From Moringa oleifera (lineage: Eukaryota; Streptophyta; Magnoliopsida; Brassicales; Moringaceae): DNA of 64,000 nt. The stretch's first letter is position 1. Every line of letters starts with the position of its first letter. The stretch lies in assembly GCA_021397835.1 (NCBI GenBank), contig JAJFZO010000747.1:5520501-5584500 (forward strand). The letters run 5' to 3'. Positions 10,181 to 22,118 of the stretch are shown in pieces. The notes beneath the pieces were generated by a model, which ran no database searches, was not told the origin of the DNA, and saw only the letters and a program-made list of their open reading frames with translations. Made by a program: the position numbers and the translations under genes.

Positions 10181-13100
10181 ATGACAACGAGAATTGCTGC
10201 AAGATATATATCTCGAAGGTTATCAAGCAATGGAAGAATACTAAGCGAGGAGGAAAAAGCTGCTGAAAATGTTTACATCAAGGTAATATTGGGATGCTTG
10301 TTGATACATAGGCTTATGCATATCTTTTCTGTTAATTTTTTCTGCTTTCTACTTTGAGTTTTGTTAGATACACTTGTACATGATGTTTGTTTTGAGGTGC
10401 AAAGTTTAAATTCCATGTTGACTTAACATTTTTTTTTTCCTTTTATATCAGAAACAAAATAGATATATTTTTGTTAAATACAATTTGCACCAAGGGGCCC
10501 CACACTTATACATGTAAAATTGGCTAGTTAGAGGTTAGAAGTTCCATGAACTCCACATATTCTCCTCATTTGCAAAATAATCTCCGGTCACCAGAATTTC
10601 AAAAGCTCCATCTATCTTTGATCGAAGATAGAGGGATCTCAACCCCTTCAAAAGCTCTCATGTTGTTGTCCCTCCTTGCTATCCCCAAAATAAGTATAGG
10701 AACCATTGTCATAAATCTCCTCTTGGCCTTGGAAATTCAGAAAACCTCCTGTGGCTTCAATTTAGCTTTCATTCACTCAGAAGCGGCCCATTTTTGACAT
10801 AAGGTTTTCCAAGAACTCCATTTTGTACTTTATTTCTCTGAATCACAATATTTTCCTGATTACTCTCCTGGTTCTCAATGTTCTTTGAAGGATTTTTATC
10901 TTTTTTATTTGATCATTGATCTATCTAAGACTTTTCATTTCATGAGTTTTAATATCCAATAAAATCGATTCTTATGGATTCGCCTTATTTTTTTAGGATA
11001 GTTTAAAATTCAAGCTGAAACCAGTGTAGATTATTGGTTTAGCAACAAGTTAATCAGGGGAGATATCTAACAATTTAAGGATGTCTTGAAACTTGAAGGC
11101 CTGGTTTGACCGTAAGCTTGGTATAAGTTGCTGTTGTTTCACTTTATTGTAAAGTGAAACTGTTGAGGGATCTCTACAAGAGTTACCAATGCACTCTTTT
11201 GGTAAAACTTAGCCACCATATCTTTTATTTGACTGAGATTTTTTTGTCAAGTTCTGAAATTCGGTGAAAATACTTTAGTATTCTTGTTGACAAATTTCAA
11301 TTTTTCTTTTTGAAATTTTGGATCCATTACCCGACATGAGGGTGATGCTTGTAGGGATAACTTTAAATGAGTTCCTATTCTAGTGTTTGTTTACTTTTCA
11401 CTCCAACAGATTGTAATTTGTGTGATGTCTATATGATAATCCTGGCAGAAATATTGATGAAAAATGTAGAATGTAGTAAACTTATTCATTCTGCTTGACC
11501 AGGATGCATGCTTCCTAGTCGATAGTTATATATAGTTCAGTAATCAATTTGGTTGCATTTGAATTAGCCTGGACCCAGGTCAACAACTTTAATTGAAGTC
11601 TGTTTCTAAATTTCTTGGATGCTTAAGCATCATCTTTTGTTCCAGGGGAACTGAGTTGTATCACCAATGTTGTGATGTATTGTAGCTGGCCAGTATGGAG
11701 GTTCCATTACTGATATGTTGAATAGTTAGTTTCTCTGCTCTACGCAAGAGATGTTTAATCTGTGTTTATACTACTCTTTGATTGATCTTCCAGTGTGAGG
11801 GTGCTTTTCTCTATTTTCCTATGTTCCATTTCTTTGAAATTCTTGGCATAATGTTGTATGTTGATCTTAATAATCCGTATCTTTGAGTGTAAAAGTTATA
11901 GGTTTGATTTTCTTTTGATAGAGATGGTAGCTTTGAGTTGGTAACCTTCAGGATCATTTGATATGCTACTCTGAATTAGATATTTATCTTTTTGCTGGTT
12001 CTTCCAGATTAAATTATTAGACTACATCTGAACTTTCATGTCTCTACAAACAGGGTATAGAACTTCCATCCTTCAACAGTTTCAACTGCATCCAATTAGT
12101 TGTGTTGACAGGATTCTGAACCCTAGTTGTTGGCAGAGTAACATGACTTTTTCTATTATAGTGGGGATATTGGAACTATGGTGCAACAGTTGATTAGGAA
12201 ATTATTATGAATGTAACAGATTATCATTTATGTAGAGTGGTACCCTGATTTAAAAAAAAATGCAGAGTTGCACTCATCTTGTGTAGAAGGAGAATAGAAC
12301 CCTATGTAGGTTATGGTTCCTGTATTGAGAGGAAGACAAAATCCACTAGCCATGCTTTTGAAATTACGTTTAACTCCCTAGAAAGTCATGGATTAATTGT
12401 TGCGTATCAGACAAGTGTGTTATTGTTTATGAGAGCAATATATATGTATGTTCCTCTTCTTTCTCCTTCTTCGATTTCTCTGCTGAATACATCTTGAGCA
12501 TGGAGTACTGCTTGTGTTCGCTGCTGATTTGGCTTCACTGTTTTAATGACTGATTATGTTGTTCCAGAAAACTGAGCAAGAAAAACTGGAGAAGCTTGCA
12601 CGCAAGGTGTGATTTTAGTACACATTTGAATTTTTTTTTTTTCCTGATCTTGGTGCATCATCTAATATTCTAAACTTAAACATTTTGATTTTGCGCTACT
12701 TGCTATTTGGGCTTCATTATTCTCATCTTTTATAGGTTAGAGGTTCAGGATAAAATGTACCAGGAAGAACGGGATGGTAGAAGCATAGATGGTAAAGCAT
12801 GTGCATCCATGCATGAAAATACAGAGTCAAAGTGTTTGGAAGTGTATTTAATTCCAGTCCTTAAATCTTAGTAGTTTTGCTAGTATGGCTTGTAAGTACC
12901 TTCTCAATAACACAATTTATTTCTTTATCCTGCTTGCATAGTTCAGTGGGTATGATGAAATTCGGGACAATACGAATGCTCCAGAAGATGTCACCCTGGT
13001 TATTTATCTGCAGAAGTCCTGCAGTTTATTCTGTTGCAAGGCCTTTTGCATGGTTGTCCATGAGGGATCTAGTTGTCATAGGAAACATTAGATGCTCATA

Positions 13101-13738
13101 TATTTGGTTAGCTCACAGGGATATGATTTCTATTTGGCAAAATACATAGGAGAATTCAAATATTTGCACTGGAATTACTGTGTCATGCACTTAATATGCC
13201 TTGAACTTGCCAAATCTTGAAGCAACAGAATAGTGGTGTGGTGGATAGGTTGGTTGGCAACAGTGGAGTTAACATGTACCTCGATTGGAACTTTACAAGA
13301 TTTTCAGTTGGCTGTGCTGAGTTTATAAATTACTTAAGTGAACTGATTGAATTTCCTGCTTAAATATATCCTCAATGTTTGTTTGTTGTAAATATAACAT
13401 TATAAAATACGCAACCATAATTACATAAATATCTGATTCTTACGTTATTGGAAATTTCTGTGCTTAAAAGTATTGCATAACTATCACCATTAGTGTTTGC
13501 TTAATAGATTTGATGGATACAGGGCCCAAAACCAGAGGAAAAACCAGCTGCAGCAGGCTCTGGAGGATCTGTAACTGATGCTAAGCCAAGTAGCTCATCA
13601 TCAGGAGCATCAACTGGCAATGTGTCAACTGACAAGTACAGGAACTATGCAGTGGTAGCTGGTACTGTAACTGCACTTGGTGCTCTGGGATGGTATCTCA
13701 AATCTAGTGGAAAGAAACCAGAAGAAGTGCATGACTGA
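10181..13738 (+). CDS. Small mitochondrial membrane protein, At2g27730-like
   Basis: Coding exons are 10181-10282, 12568-12606 and 13523-13738, all GT-AG and in phase 0, giving 118 residues. The N-terminus (MTTRIAARYISRRLSSNGR) is Arg/Ser-rich and lacks acidic residues, as in a mitochondrial presequence. LSEEEKAAENVYIKKTEQEK follows, then a Ser/Gly/Pro-rich linker (residues 48-84), one predicted membrane helix (about 89-106, YAVVAGTVTALGALGWYL) and a short basic tail. The family is plant-specific; the Arabidopsis relative has been reported in mitochondrial complex I preparations, and its molecular role is unsettled. The middle exon is only 39 bp and introns reach 2.9 kb, two of them carrying LINE copies. 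The start is the first ATG after the acceptor at 10163. Confidence 0.9.
10429..10835 (-). mobile_element. 5'-truncated LINE, copy 2 (intronic)
   Basis: Oligo(T) at the left edge, then the same 3' block as copy 1 (TATCAGAAACAAAATAGATA and 'caccaaggggcccc'), continuing through sequence that aligns with 24500-24840 of copy 3. About 400 bp remain. It is antisense in intron 2 of the host gene. Confidence 0.65.
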
Positions 13739-14318
13739 TGATGGTATGCTTGGATCTGGACAAAACGAAATGGCATGCATGATTACCCACACTTTGGTCT
13801 CATGGTAGCTAGAAATAAAACAAACTTCTGTATGGATGATCATATCTGCTCCTGTTTCATCGGATTATATGAAAATACAGAGTTTGGAGATGTTTTTTCA
13901 CTTGAATCTTTTGAAGTGGTTTTAAGAATTCTGGGGTATATTGTTGAAGCTTGGTTCCATGGTTATGAGAAAACTAATTGCATCAATTTTTTGTGGATGG
14001 GATTTTGGAAAATGTAATGTAAACTGGGCCTGCCAGGCCAGGGTTGCCTCCTGCTGCAGGGTCTCCTCTTATTTTACTTTGTGCAAGTCTTGGTCGGCAA
14101 TGGGTCAACTCAAATTGATCTGGTTCATAAAATCATATTTTTAAGATTGATTCATAACAAAATTTAACAAATCATATCAAGAAAGTTGATTTAAAAAATA
14201 TGTAATTTATAGTTTATTTATAATTTTTATTTGTTGAATTATATTAATTTAATAAATTTTAAATAAATATTTACAAATAAATTTATTAAATTTATATAAT
14301 TAAATATAATAAATAATT
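13739..14318 (+). other. 3' UTR and short spacer before the MULE
   Basis: About 300 bp of mixed-composition sequence after the stop is likely 3' untranslated. From about 14140 it turns strongly AT-rich up to the MULE terminus. No other feature is visible. Confidence 0.5.
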
Positions 14319-14430
14319 AAGTAAATATCATTTAAAACTCTTACTTTTATATTATCTCTCTAAAACACATTTTTACTTTCAAAATGTGTTAAAATTAATT
14401 TTAATTTTTTAATTTTATTCAAATTAAACT
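14319..14430 (+). repeat. Left MULE terminal inverted repeat
   Basis: Aligns with the reverse complement of 20371-20483 along its length. The outermost two bases are AA instead of the GG seen at the right end and in the short relative at 20977. Confidence 0.8.
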
Positions 14431-15280
14431 TTTCATCTAAATTAATTAAACAACGTTTGTGAGAAATGAATTTATTAAAGAGCGAAAAAAAAAATTACAT
14501 TAGTAGAGTATGTAGAGTTAAACAACAACGTTCGATGTTCTCTTTATTTTGGTCTTTTTCCTATTTTAAAAACCTAAATCTCGTTTTTTCTCTTTCAATT
14601 CATCACTCAATATCGAGAAATCTGAATGTTTAGTTACCTAAATTGCAACAAAAGGTATGTTGTTTTACTGCTTCACAATATATTTGCACATGAATTTTCT
14701 TTTTCCAATGTTTAATGTCATCGAGAAGCATGGGTATTAAGTTCGGGAAGTACGAGTATGTTAAAATTTTTTAGTGGTCCCAGAATTGCTGATGCTTTTG
14801 ATAGCATGAATTGTCATTGTCTAGTTGTTAGCTATGCATGAGTAACCTGAAATCATTGCAAAACACAAAGTTATTATGGTTCGAAAATGAATTTTTCGAG
14901 TATGTTTACAGTTAGTTATCATCAAATTAGAGATTTCTTCTTCTAAGCTAATTTAAGTTTCTTAATAATTTCGTATGGTCAAAATAATTATATCAATTAC
15001 TTTAAGAATGCATTATTGTGTTTGATTCAATTGAGGTACTTTGGTATTTGACAGTGGATATTGAGTGGGTAGTGATAGAAAGGATTAGGTGGCCTTTATT
15101 GTATGTTAGACCACATGTATGTCTTATTGTAATTTATATACATTCTATGTGTGTAAAATGTAGATTGTATGCATAAAAAACTTTCACATAAGGGTTCCTA
15201 AAGTTAGCATGCATTATCAACTACATACTATTTTATTTTCTAAGGTATATGTATATTTGATTTGTCTTTAGGACGCTGCA

Positions 15281-15658
15281 ATGGTTTCATTTTACTTCAC
15301 ATATCACTTGCATTATGGTGGACACTTTACGGACAATATTGGTAAAAGTTACAGTTCAGATGAAGTGGTTGTATTTGATAATGTTGATAGTGATAGATTT
15401 TCACTGGTAAAATTGGAAGGAATGTTGAAAAAGGCAAAGGCTATTGGTAAAGGTAAATTCTTTTATGTCATGCTTGGACTTACAATGTTAAATGGTCTTA
15501 GAAAGTTAAGTAGTGATGTTGAACTTATGGACATGTTAGATGTGATGTATAGAGCCATCAGAGACATTCATATATATTTTTATTATGTTGAAGATGATTT
15601 GGCTGTTGTAGTTGTTAGCAATGATCATGTGCATAATAAGGATGAGCAGTTGAAATAG
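15281..15658 (+). pseudogene. MULE PB1-like N-terminal domain
   Basis: An open frame of 125 residues begins MVSFYFTYHLHYGGHF and continues with V.FDNVDSDRFSLVKLEGMLKK and FFYVMLGLTMLNGLRKLSSD. This is the PB1-like domain that precedes many plant MuDR transposases. The frame ends in a stop at 15656, 30 bp before the next open piece of the same protein. Confidence 0.75.
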
Positions 15659-15687
15659 AAGTTAAAAATGTAAATACTGATATAGAG

Positions 15688-17940
15688 ATGGATGAAGATG
15701 AGATGAATTTGGTGAATAGTGATTATGAGATTAACATGGAGGAAGATGTTATGCATAGTGCGAATCCTAAAGTGCCTATGCATAACATGGAGTCAACTAG
15801 TTTTGCTAAGGTCAGTAAGCCAAGGTTTGATGAGTTTGATGCTGATTACTCAGATGAGTTTCATATACCACTTGGATCCGATGAAGATGGTGAAGTCCAA
15901 AGTAAATGTGAGTTTAATGCTAATACTGACATGGCCAACCCAATATTCAAGGTTGGCATGATATTTAGATCACTTGATAAGACTAAGGAGGCAATTACTC
16001 AGTATGAGGTTAAGGGAGGTTATAATCTGAAGTTTTGCAAGAGTGAGGCTAATAAACTAAGAGTAATATGTAGGAATGGGTGTGGGTGGTCCTTATTAGT
16101 CTCTCGATTAGGAAAAACACATTTATTTTTTGTGAAGACATATTACTAGACGCATACTTGTAACAGATCATTTTGCAACACATTAGTCACTACTAGGTTC
16201 ATTGCAAACAAGTATATAGATTTATTTAGAATGGAATCGAAGGTTAAGATAAGTTCTTTGATGGAGGCAGTCAAGGCAGATTTAGTTTGTGATGTTTCAA
16301 GAGGTGTTTGTATTAGAACTACGCAAATTGCTATGTCTAAGATATATGAAACTGAAGTACATCAGTATCGAAAGTTGAGAGACTACTGTGAAGAAGTGAG
16401 AACACACAATCCAAGGAGTTCATTAATTTTTAATTTGGATAGATTGACTCTTACATCAGACCCTGCTTTTCAGAGGGTTTATGTTTGTTTGGATGGTTAT
16501 AGAAAGGGTTTTTTGAATAGATGTAGACCTATTATCAGTGTGGATACATGTCATTTAAAAGGAAGGACACAAGGACAGTTAATGGCCGCAGTTGGAATTG
16601 ATGCAAATAACAACACATATCCCATTACATATGCAATGGTTGATGCTGAGATTAAAGATAGTTGGACATGGTTTATTCAGTTGTTGTTAGCAAATATTGG
16701 ATCCGTTAGGACTCACAGGTGGACATTCATGTTTGACAAACAAAAGGTATGTGTATATTTATTTTAAGTTTGAGCAAATGTATACAAATATGCAACTGAC
16801 CAACAAAGGTATGTGTTTAATTACATACTACTATTTCATAGATTATAGAATTGCAGTTATGCATATGGCTCTACTAACTCAGTATTCTGCCCACTGAGTA
16901 TTCTGCAGTATCATTTGAAGCTTAACATATATATACTATATTTATAGACTTATATACATACAACTTTTTCTTTTTCATACCTAACAACCTTTTCTGTTTA
17001 CGTAAGGACTTGTACCTGCCTTTGAAGAAATTTTCCCAGAAGCAGATGTTCGCTCCTGTGTCAGACATTTGTATGCTAATTTTCAAAAATAATTCAAAGG
17101 TAAGTTCCTGAAAGATTTATTGTATTCTGTTGCAAGGGCCACAACATCTATTGAGTTTAATACCATTATGCATACACTTAAAACTTTTGATGTGAGGGCT
17201 TATGAGTGGTTATCTAAGATACTAACTAAGCATTGGTCTAGGCAAGCGTTCTCAAGCAGACTTAAGTGCAATATACTCTTAAACAATCTGACTAAGACGT
17301 TTAATGCATGAGTTATGAAGGCTAAGGACAAGGCTATTTTGCAATTGTTAGAAGAAATAAGAAATTACTTGACGAAGAGGATCAATGTTAATAGGGATCG
17401 AATGCAAAAGTATGAAGATTTATTGTGTCCCAAAACACAAAGTTTTCTAGAGAATGTCAAAATTAGGTCTAGAGTATGTGTTCCTAATTGGTCCAGAGGA
17501 GTGAAATATCAAGTCAGATTCTGTCAAGAGCAATATGTAGTTGATTTAGCTATACGGAGTTACAGTTATAATAGGTGGAATCTTATTGGTATCCCATGCA
17601 CACATGCAGTTAGTGTAATTTACTATTAGAAAAAAAGATCAGAAGATCATGTTGATTATTACTACCATAAAACCACATATCTTTGGTGTTATTTTCACTT
17701 AATCAATCCATATAATGGCCTAAATTTTTTGTCACAAACTCGATTAGATCTAATCTAGCCACCTGCTATTAGAAGGCTACTTAGAAGGCCTAGAAAACAA
17801 AGAAGAAGAGACATTGATGAAGCTACCCAAAATCAAAGTAAGATGTCCAAAAAGAACTATCATGTCACATGTAGTCGATGCAAGAAGGCTGGACATAATG
17901 CTCGTTCATGCAAAGGTCTAGTGAAACAAGTATGTTTAAT
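15688..17940 (+). pseudogene. MULE (MuDR) transposase, broken
   Basis: Open pieces at 15688-16149, 16231-16767, 17101-17311 and 17315-17629 give the MuDR order. First comes a MuDR N-terminal zinc-binding/WRKY-GCM1-like region (GMIFRSLDKTKEAITQYEVK). Next is the transposase core (PIISVDTCHLKGRTQGQLMA and DAEIKDSWTWFIQLL). A decayed intron runs from 16747 to about 17007, with FDKQK before it and LVPAFEEIFPEADVRSCVRH after it. The SWIM finger follows (RWNLIGIPCTHAVSVIYY). A CCHC knuckle is at about 17875-17915 (CSRCKKAGHNARSC). The first two SWIM cysteines are both Tyr (YSY). Stops at 16149, 17311 and 17629 break the frame. It cannot act as an active transposase. Confidence 0.85.
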
Positions 17941-20018
17941 AATAATCATAAAACTTATTGTTTATTTATTAGTTACAAAATAAGTATATCAATTTATTGT
18001 AGAAAAAAAAAGCAAGGTAGTAGGGTGAAACTGAAGCAACATTCATGAGGTTCAGGGTACCAATTGTAACACCGTAATAAGTAATTATTATATCTAATTG
18101 AATTACACTTACTAATATAGATATACTAACTTATATGTGCTCTTGTAGAGTGGTAGCCAGTTAAATACAAGTGGTCAACATTTCATGGCAATAGGTGAAT
18201 CAGCCTCGGTTCATGAGAGTGGCAGTGTATAAGTTTTGTGTACATTTTAGTTGCTTTAGTCATATTATTTTGTACATGAAAATATTGATGTTGCTTTACT
18301 TTTTTTTAAGGTCAGCAGTTATCAAGTGAGGCATCAACATCTGCTGAAGGGGGATTCACTGTAAGGTGGTATAATAACTTTACATCCATAAATACAAAAA
18401 CTGCTCAAGGTATATTAAATCAAACTTTTTATCTTTTTTGGTTTACTTGTGTTGTATTTTAACAATTTTTATATGGTATTTCAGTTACCCAAACACCTAT
18501 GCCATCCACCCAACTACATAGGACAATCACAGTAATACCTATGTCAGCCACTCAGCCACCTAAAGCAACAATAATACCACCCAAAATATTTAATCCACCA
18601 AGGACCCGACAGTCACCAAACAAAGCTTACAAAGTCTCAACAACATTCGAGACAACATCAGTTCCTCTAGCTTTCATGGGACCATCCCATCCCCAGCAGC
18701 AATAATGCATCCACCATCATCCAGAACAACATCACCATCATCTAAGATAACACCATTTGAAACAAGGACAGCAGCAACTGGAACCTACAAGTCTTGAGGA
18801 TGATTGATTAGAATGTAATTATGAAAGTAATAACAGTAACGTGTACTTTGAAAATTTGAAACAATTAACAATTTATTATGTATTTGTGTTGGATATTTTC
18901 ACCAATGTATTAGAACTTCATAATCAAAGTAATGTTTTCTACATTTATGATTGGTGCATATAACTTTATATTAAAATATTTTTCGTTGGATATTTTCAAG
19001 AATGTTACGATAGATTGTTTAATGCAATGCTTGAATAAATAAGATTCAACTAAAATTCATTCGATTAAGAATAAACTAGAACACATCCAAACAAGCTTAG
19101 TAACAAAAAAAAATTATAATTCAATACTTAATTATTGACAGCAAAAGTAAATTGCATCCAAATATAGTTAACATAATAATATTATGTTAATTGACTACAT
19201 TGTCACATACATCATATGGAACCAACTTACAACATAAACCTGCAACATCAACTTATAATATCAATATACAATATTATTTTGCTATATCTTGCTCTAATGT
19301 AGTACAAAATTAATGTGATTGTAGTCACAATCCATAAGATTATAACAATCCTTCAATAAAAAATGAGTTGATCTTGTAACTTCTAGAATTGAGTTAATAA
19401 CTTTGGAATAAATTGCATTCCTCGATTACACATAAGGCCATCAAACCAAACAAAATAGTTACAGTAACCATGTTTCTGCATCAAGACAACACAATATAAA
19501 ATTATTACATAGGGCCATCAAACTAAATATATAATAAAAAATAATCATATGGAAATTGAAAATGTTGTCTGATTGAACCCATATGGTGAACAAAAAAACT
19601 CAAAAATGTACATTCTTTATTTTCTTAGACCCATTAATTAAAAATTATATACAATCTTATCATGGAAAATCCTCTGATTTATGCATGAAAATCAACATCT
19701 TATGCATACAAATGTGAAAAAAAAAAAAAACAATGAAGTTCAAGGCCAAACTGCTAGTTAATCAGACTTAAAGAAAATATACAGTCTTTATTCCCAGATA
19801 CTCATCAATCAAAGATTATATACATAATTATACCCATGTGTGTATGAAAATCAACTGCCTATCCATATAATCGTGTAAAGAGCAATGAAAACAATAACTT
19901 AAGCTCGTCACCAATGATAGATTTTTATCATGAAAAATTAAATTCATATTAAAATACAATCATAATACAGTGATCATGCCCATGAACTCATGAAAAAAAA
20001 ATAAGTTAAGCTCAGATT

Positions 20019-20147
20019 ACATACGATGTTCTTTTCACAATCCCAAAATCTTCTTCCTGGGTTTCTTGTAGTCCATGAGGTACATAATTTTGCCCTAACA
20101 CCGCAATGGCATAAAGAAACATGATAGGACGAACCTTCACTCTCCAT
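20019..20147 (-). pseudogene. GRF-type zinc finger exon inside the MULE
   Basis: The minus strand reads MESEGSSYHV, then CHCGVRAKLCTSWTTRNPGR and RFWDCEKN. This is the GRF zinc-binding pattern (CxCG...TSWT..NPGRRF..C). It is followed by a donor-like GTATGT at about 20021, so this would be exon 1 of a spliced gene, but the expected second exon (a further Cys plus coiled coil) is not recognisable downstream. It lies just inside the right TIR and points toward the transposase. Similar short GRF proteins are known in plant genomes; whether this one was captured or belongs to the element is inference. Confidence 0.7.
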
Positions 20148-20370
20148 TGACAAATTCAGCTTCAATCAGTATATATATATGACTAACACTCAATTCTTCA
20201 ACAAGAAAATCCCTATCAATTTACAACTTCCTTTTTCTTTTTCTTCTTATCTTTTCTTTTCTCTCTTCGAGCAACAGGCCTCTGTGTTTTCTCTGATGAA
20301 GGGAATGAAGTATTTAATGGACGATGATACCCTCACAAAAAAAAATTAATTTAAATAGCATTTATAATTA

Positions 20371-20483
20371 GGGTTCAATTTGGACAAAATTAAAAAGTCG
20401 AGTTTAGTTTAGATACATTTTTGAAACTTAGTGTCTATTTGGAGAGATAGTGTAAATGTTAGGATTTTAAATGATATTTACCC
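20371..20483 (-). repeat. Right MULE terminal inverted repeat
   Basis: Reverse complement begins GGGTAAATATCATTTAAAAT and aligns with 14319-14430. Confidence 0.8.
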
Positions 20484-20976
20484 TACATAATTTTATTTTA
20501 TTTATTATGTTTTTTTAAAAAATAATATAAATATATAAATTTTAATATATTAAATAAATATTAATAAAAATTATATGAAAATTTATTAAATTAATAACTT
20601 TATATTTATATTGAGTATAAAACAAATTTAATATATTTTTTATGTAATTTGAAATTGAAAAGATTTGTAATTTATATTATTATTTAATTATAAAATAGAT
20701 TTTAAATGATATTGATAATATTTAATTAAAAATAAATATATTAACTTTATTTTTTTAAAGTGAATTAACTTATAACTAGTATATAAATTAATATATATTT
20801 TTATTAATATTTTAGTTAATTTATTATATATATTTATGACGTTTAAATTTAAATAAAAGTAAATTTAATTTATTAATTTATTCAGATAATTTTAATGGGT
20901 CAACTTATCTAATAATCTCATTCAAAATTCAAAATTTATTTTTTTAAAATAAATAACTTAAATTTAATTTAATTAT

Positions 20977-21370
20977 GGATAAAAATCATTTAAAACTGTG
21001 AGATTTACTGTCTCTCTCCAATCAAACCATAACTTTCAAAATGTATTCAAACAAACACCGATTTATTGATTTTATCTAAATTAAATCTTCATTCAAAACG
21101 GTTATAAAAAATTAATAATTTTTTATTGTTAAAAATGATTAAAAACTTCTCAATTTAAATTTTTTTTAATTAATTAATTATTTTTTAAATTTTTTTATAA
21201 TAATAGCTTAAATATTTTGTTATATCCGTAAAAAATTATAAGTTAAAATTTATTATTAAAATTTTAAGTTAATTTTGATAAAATTAAAATATTAAAATTT
21301 ATTAAAATACGTTTCAAAAGTAAAAATATAATTAAAAAATAAAACTTTAAATTTTAAATAATATTTATAC
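20977..21370. mobile_element. Short non-autonomous MULE relative
   Basis: The left end GGATAAAAATCATTTAAAAC aligns with the MULE left TIR through the TGTCTCTCTCC and CTTTCAAAATGTATTCAAA blocks. The right end (AAATTTTAAATAATATTTATAC, ending 21370) is its inverted partner. Flanking 9-mers TTTAATTAT and TTTAATTAA match at 8 of 9. The inside is AT-rich and non-coding. Because the area is AT-rich, the duplication alone is weak; the TIR similarity is the stronger evidence. Confidence 0.6.
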
Positions 21371-22118
21371 TTTAATTAATTAAAAAATAAAACAGAAACC
21401 GGTGAAACTTAGATAGAAACAGACCGATCTATAGGTCATAGGTTCAATGATATCCTATGCATTCCGAGCAGCCCGGTACCACACAACCAAGATAAAAGCT
21501 CCCCAAAAATGAGCCGCACGGGGCATCATCTTGAGAAACAAGCACCAGCTCCTCAGTCTTCCTCTTTTTAAATTTTTTTTGAACAAGAGTATAAAATAAA
21601 TAAATAAATTATTAATTTTATTAAATTATTATTATTTATTACAGTTTATACGTTGTAAAGGAATTATTTGTTTTTCTGACGTAAAGTATAATGAGGGCAG
21701 CTATATCATGGTTCGAGAGAAATAAATGCTTAGAACTTAGGTCACATGGGTCACACAATTAGTACTAGTTGCAGTAACATTTATGAAGGTGGAACAAGAG
21801 CTAGGCTGTGTAGATTTTTTAGGTCAGAAATGGTTTGTCATTAAAATTGAATGGCAGTTGTCTTTTAAGATTATCAATTTTGTTAATCTAAGTTTTTTTT
21901 TTTTTAATTTTCTTTTATTTCCTACAATAAAGTTGAGCAAAAATCACTGACCAGAGTACAGTAGTGCGGAAAAAAGAAAAAGAAAAAGTGTAAGTAAATG
22001 GAAGGCCTAGATTTGTGTTTGTCAAAATTTGTCTCACTAGTCAAAATCCCCTTCACCAGCCACAGCCCATAGCTGCCCCAGCTCTGCTAGTTACTTCCTC
22101 GGGAAGAAAAAGTACAGA
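21371..22118. other. Spacer and amidase promoter region
   Basis: Mixed to AT-rich sequence with no gene. The last 150 bp are probably the 5' UTR of the amidase gene. No convincing TATA box could be fixed. Confidence 0.4.

Larger units (their letters stand above)
14319..20483 (+). mobile_element. Degenerate autonomous-type Mutator-like element (MULE)
   Basis: Terminal inverted repeats of roughly 110 bp lie at 14319-14430 and 20371-20483; both ends read inward (G)GTAAATATCATTTAAAA and share later blocks around TTTCAAAA and AATTTT-TCAAATT. Flanking 9-mers TAAATAATT (14310-14318) and TACATAATT (20484-20492) match at 8 of 9, the target duplication size of Mutator elements. Inside are a PB1-like domain, a MuDR transposase with zinc knuckle (all broken), and a GRF zinc-finger exon on the minus strand. 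Length about 6.2 kb. The element is not functional as it stands. Confidence 0.85.

Noticed and set aside
16697..16897. Independent small protein at the transposase intron
   Set aside because: It begins inside the transposase and runs into its decayed intron in another frame.
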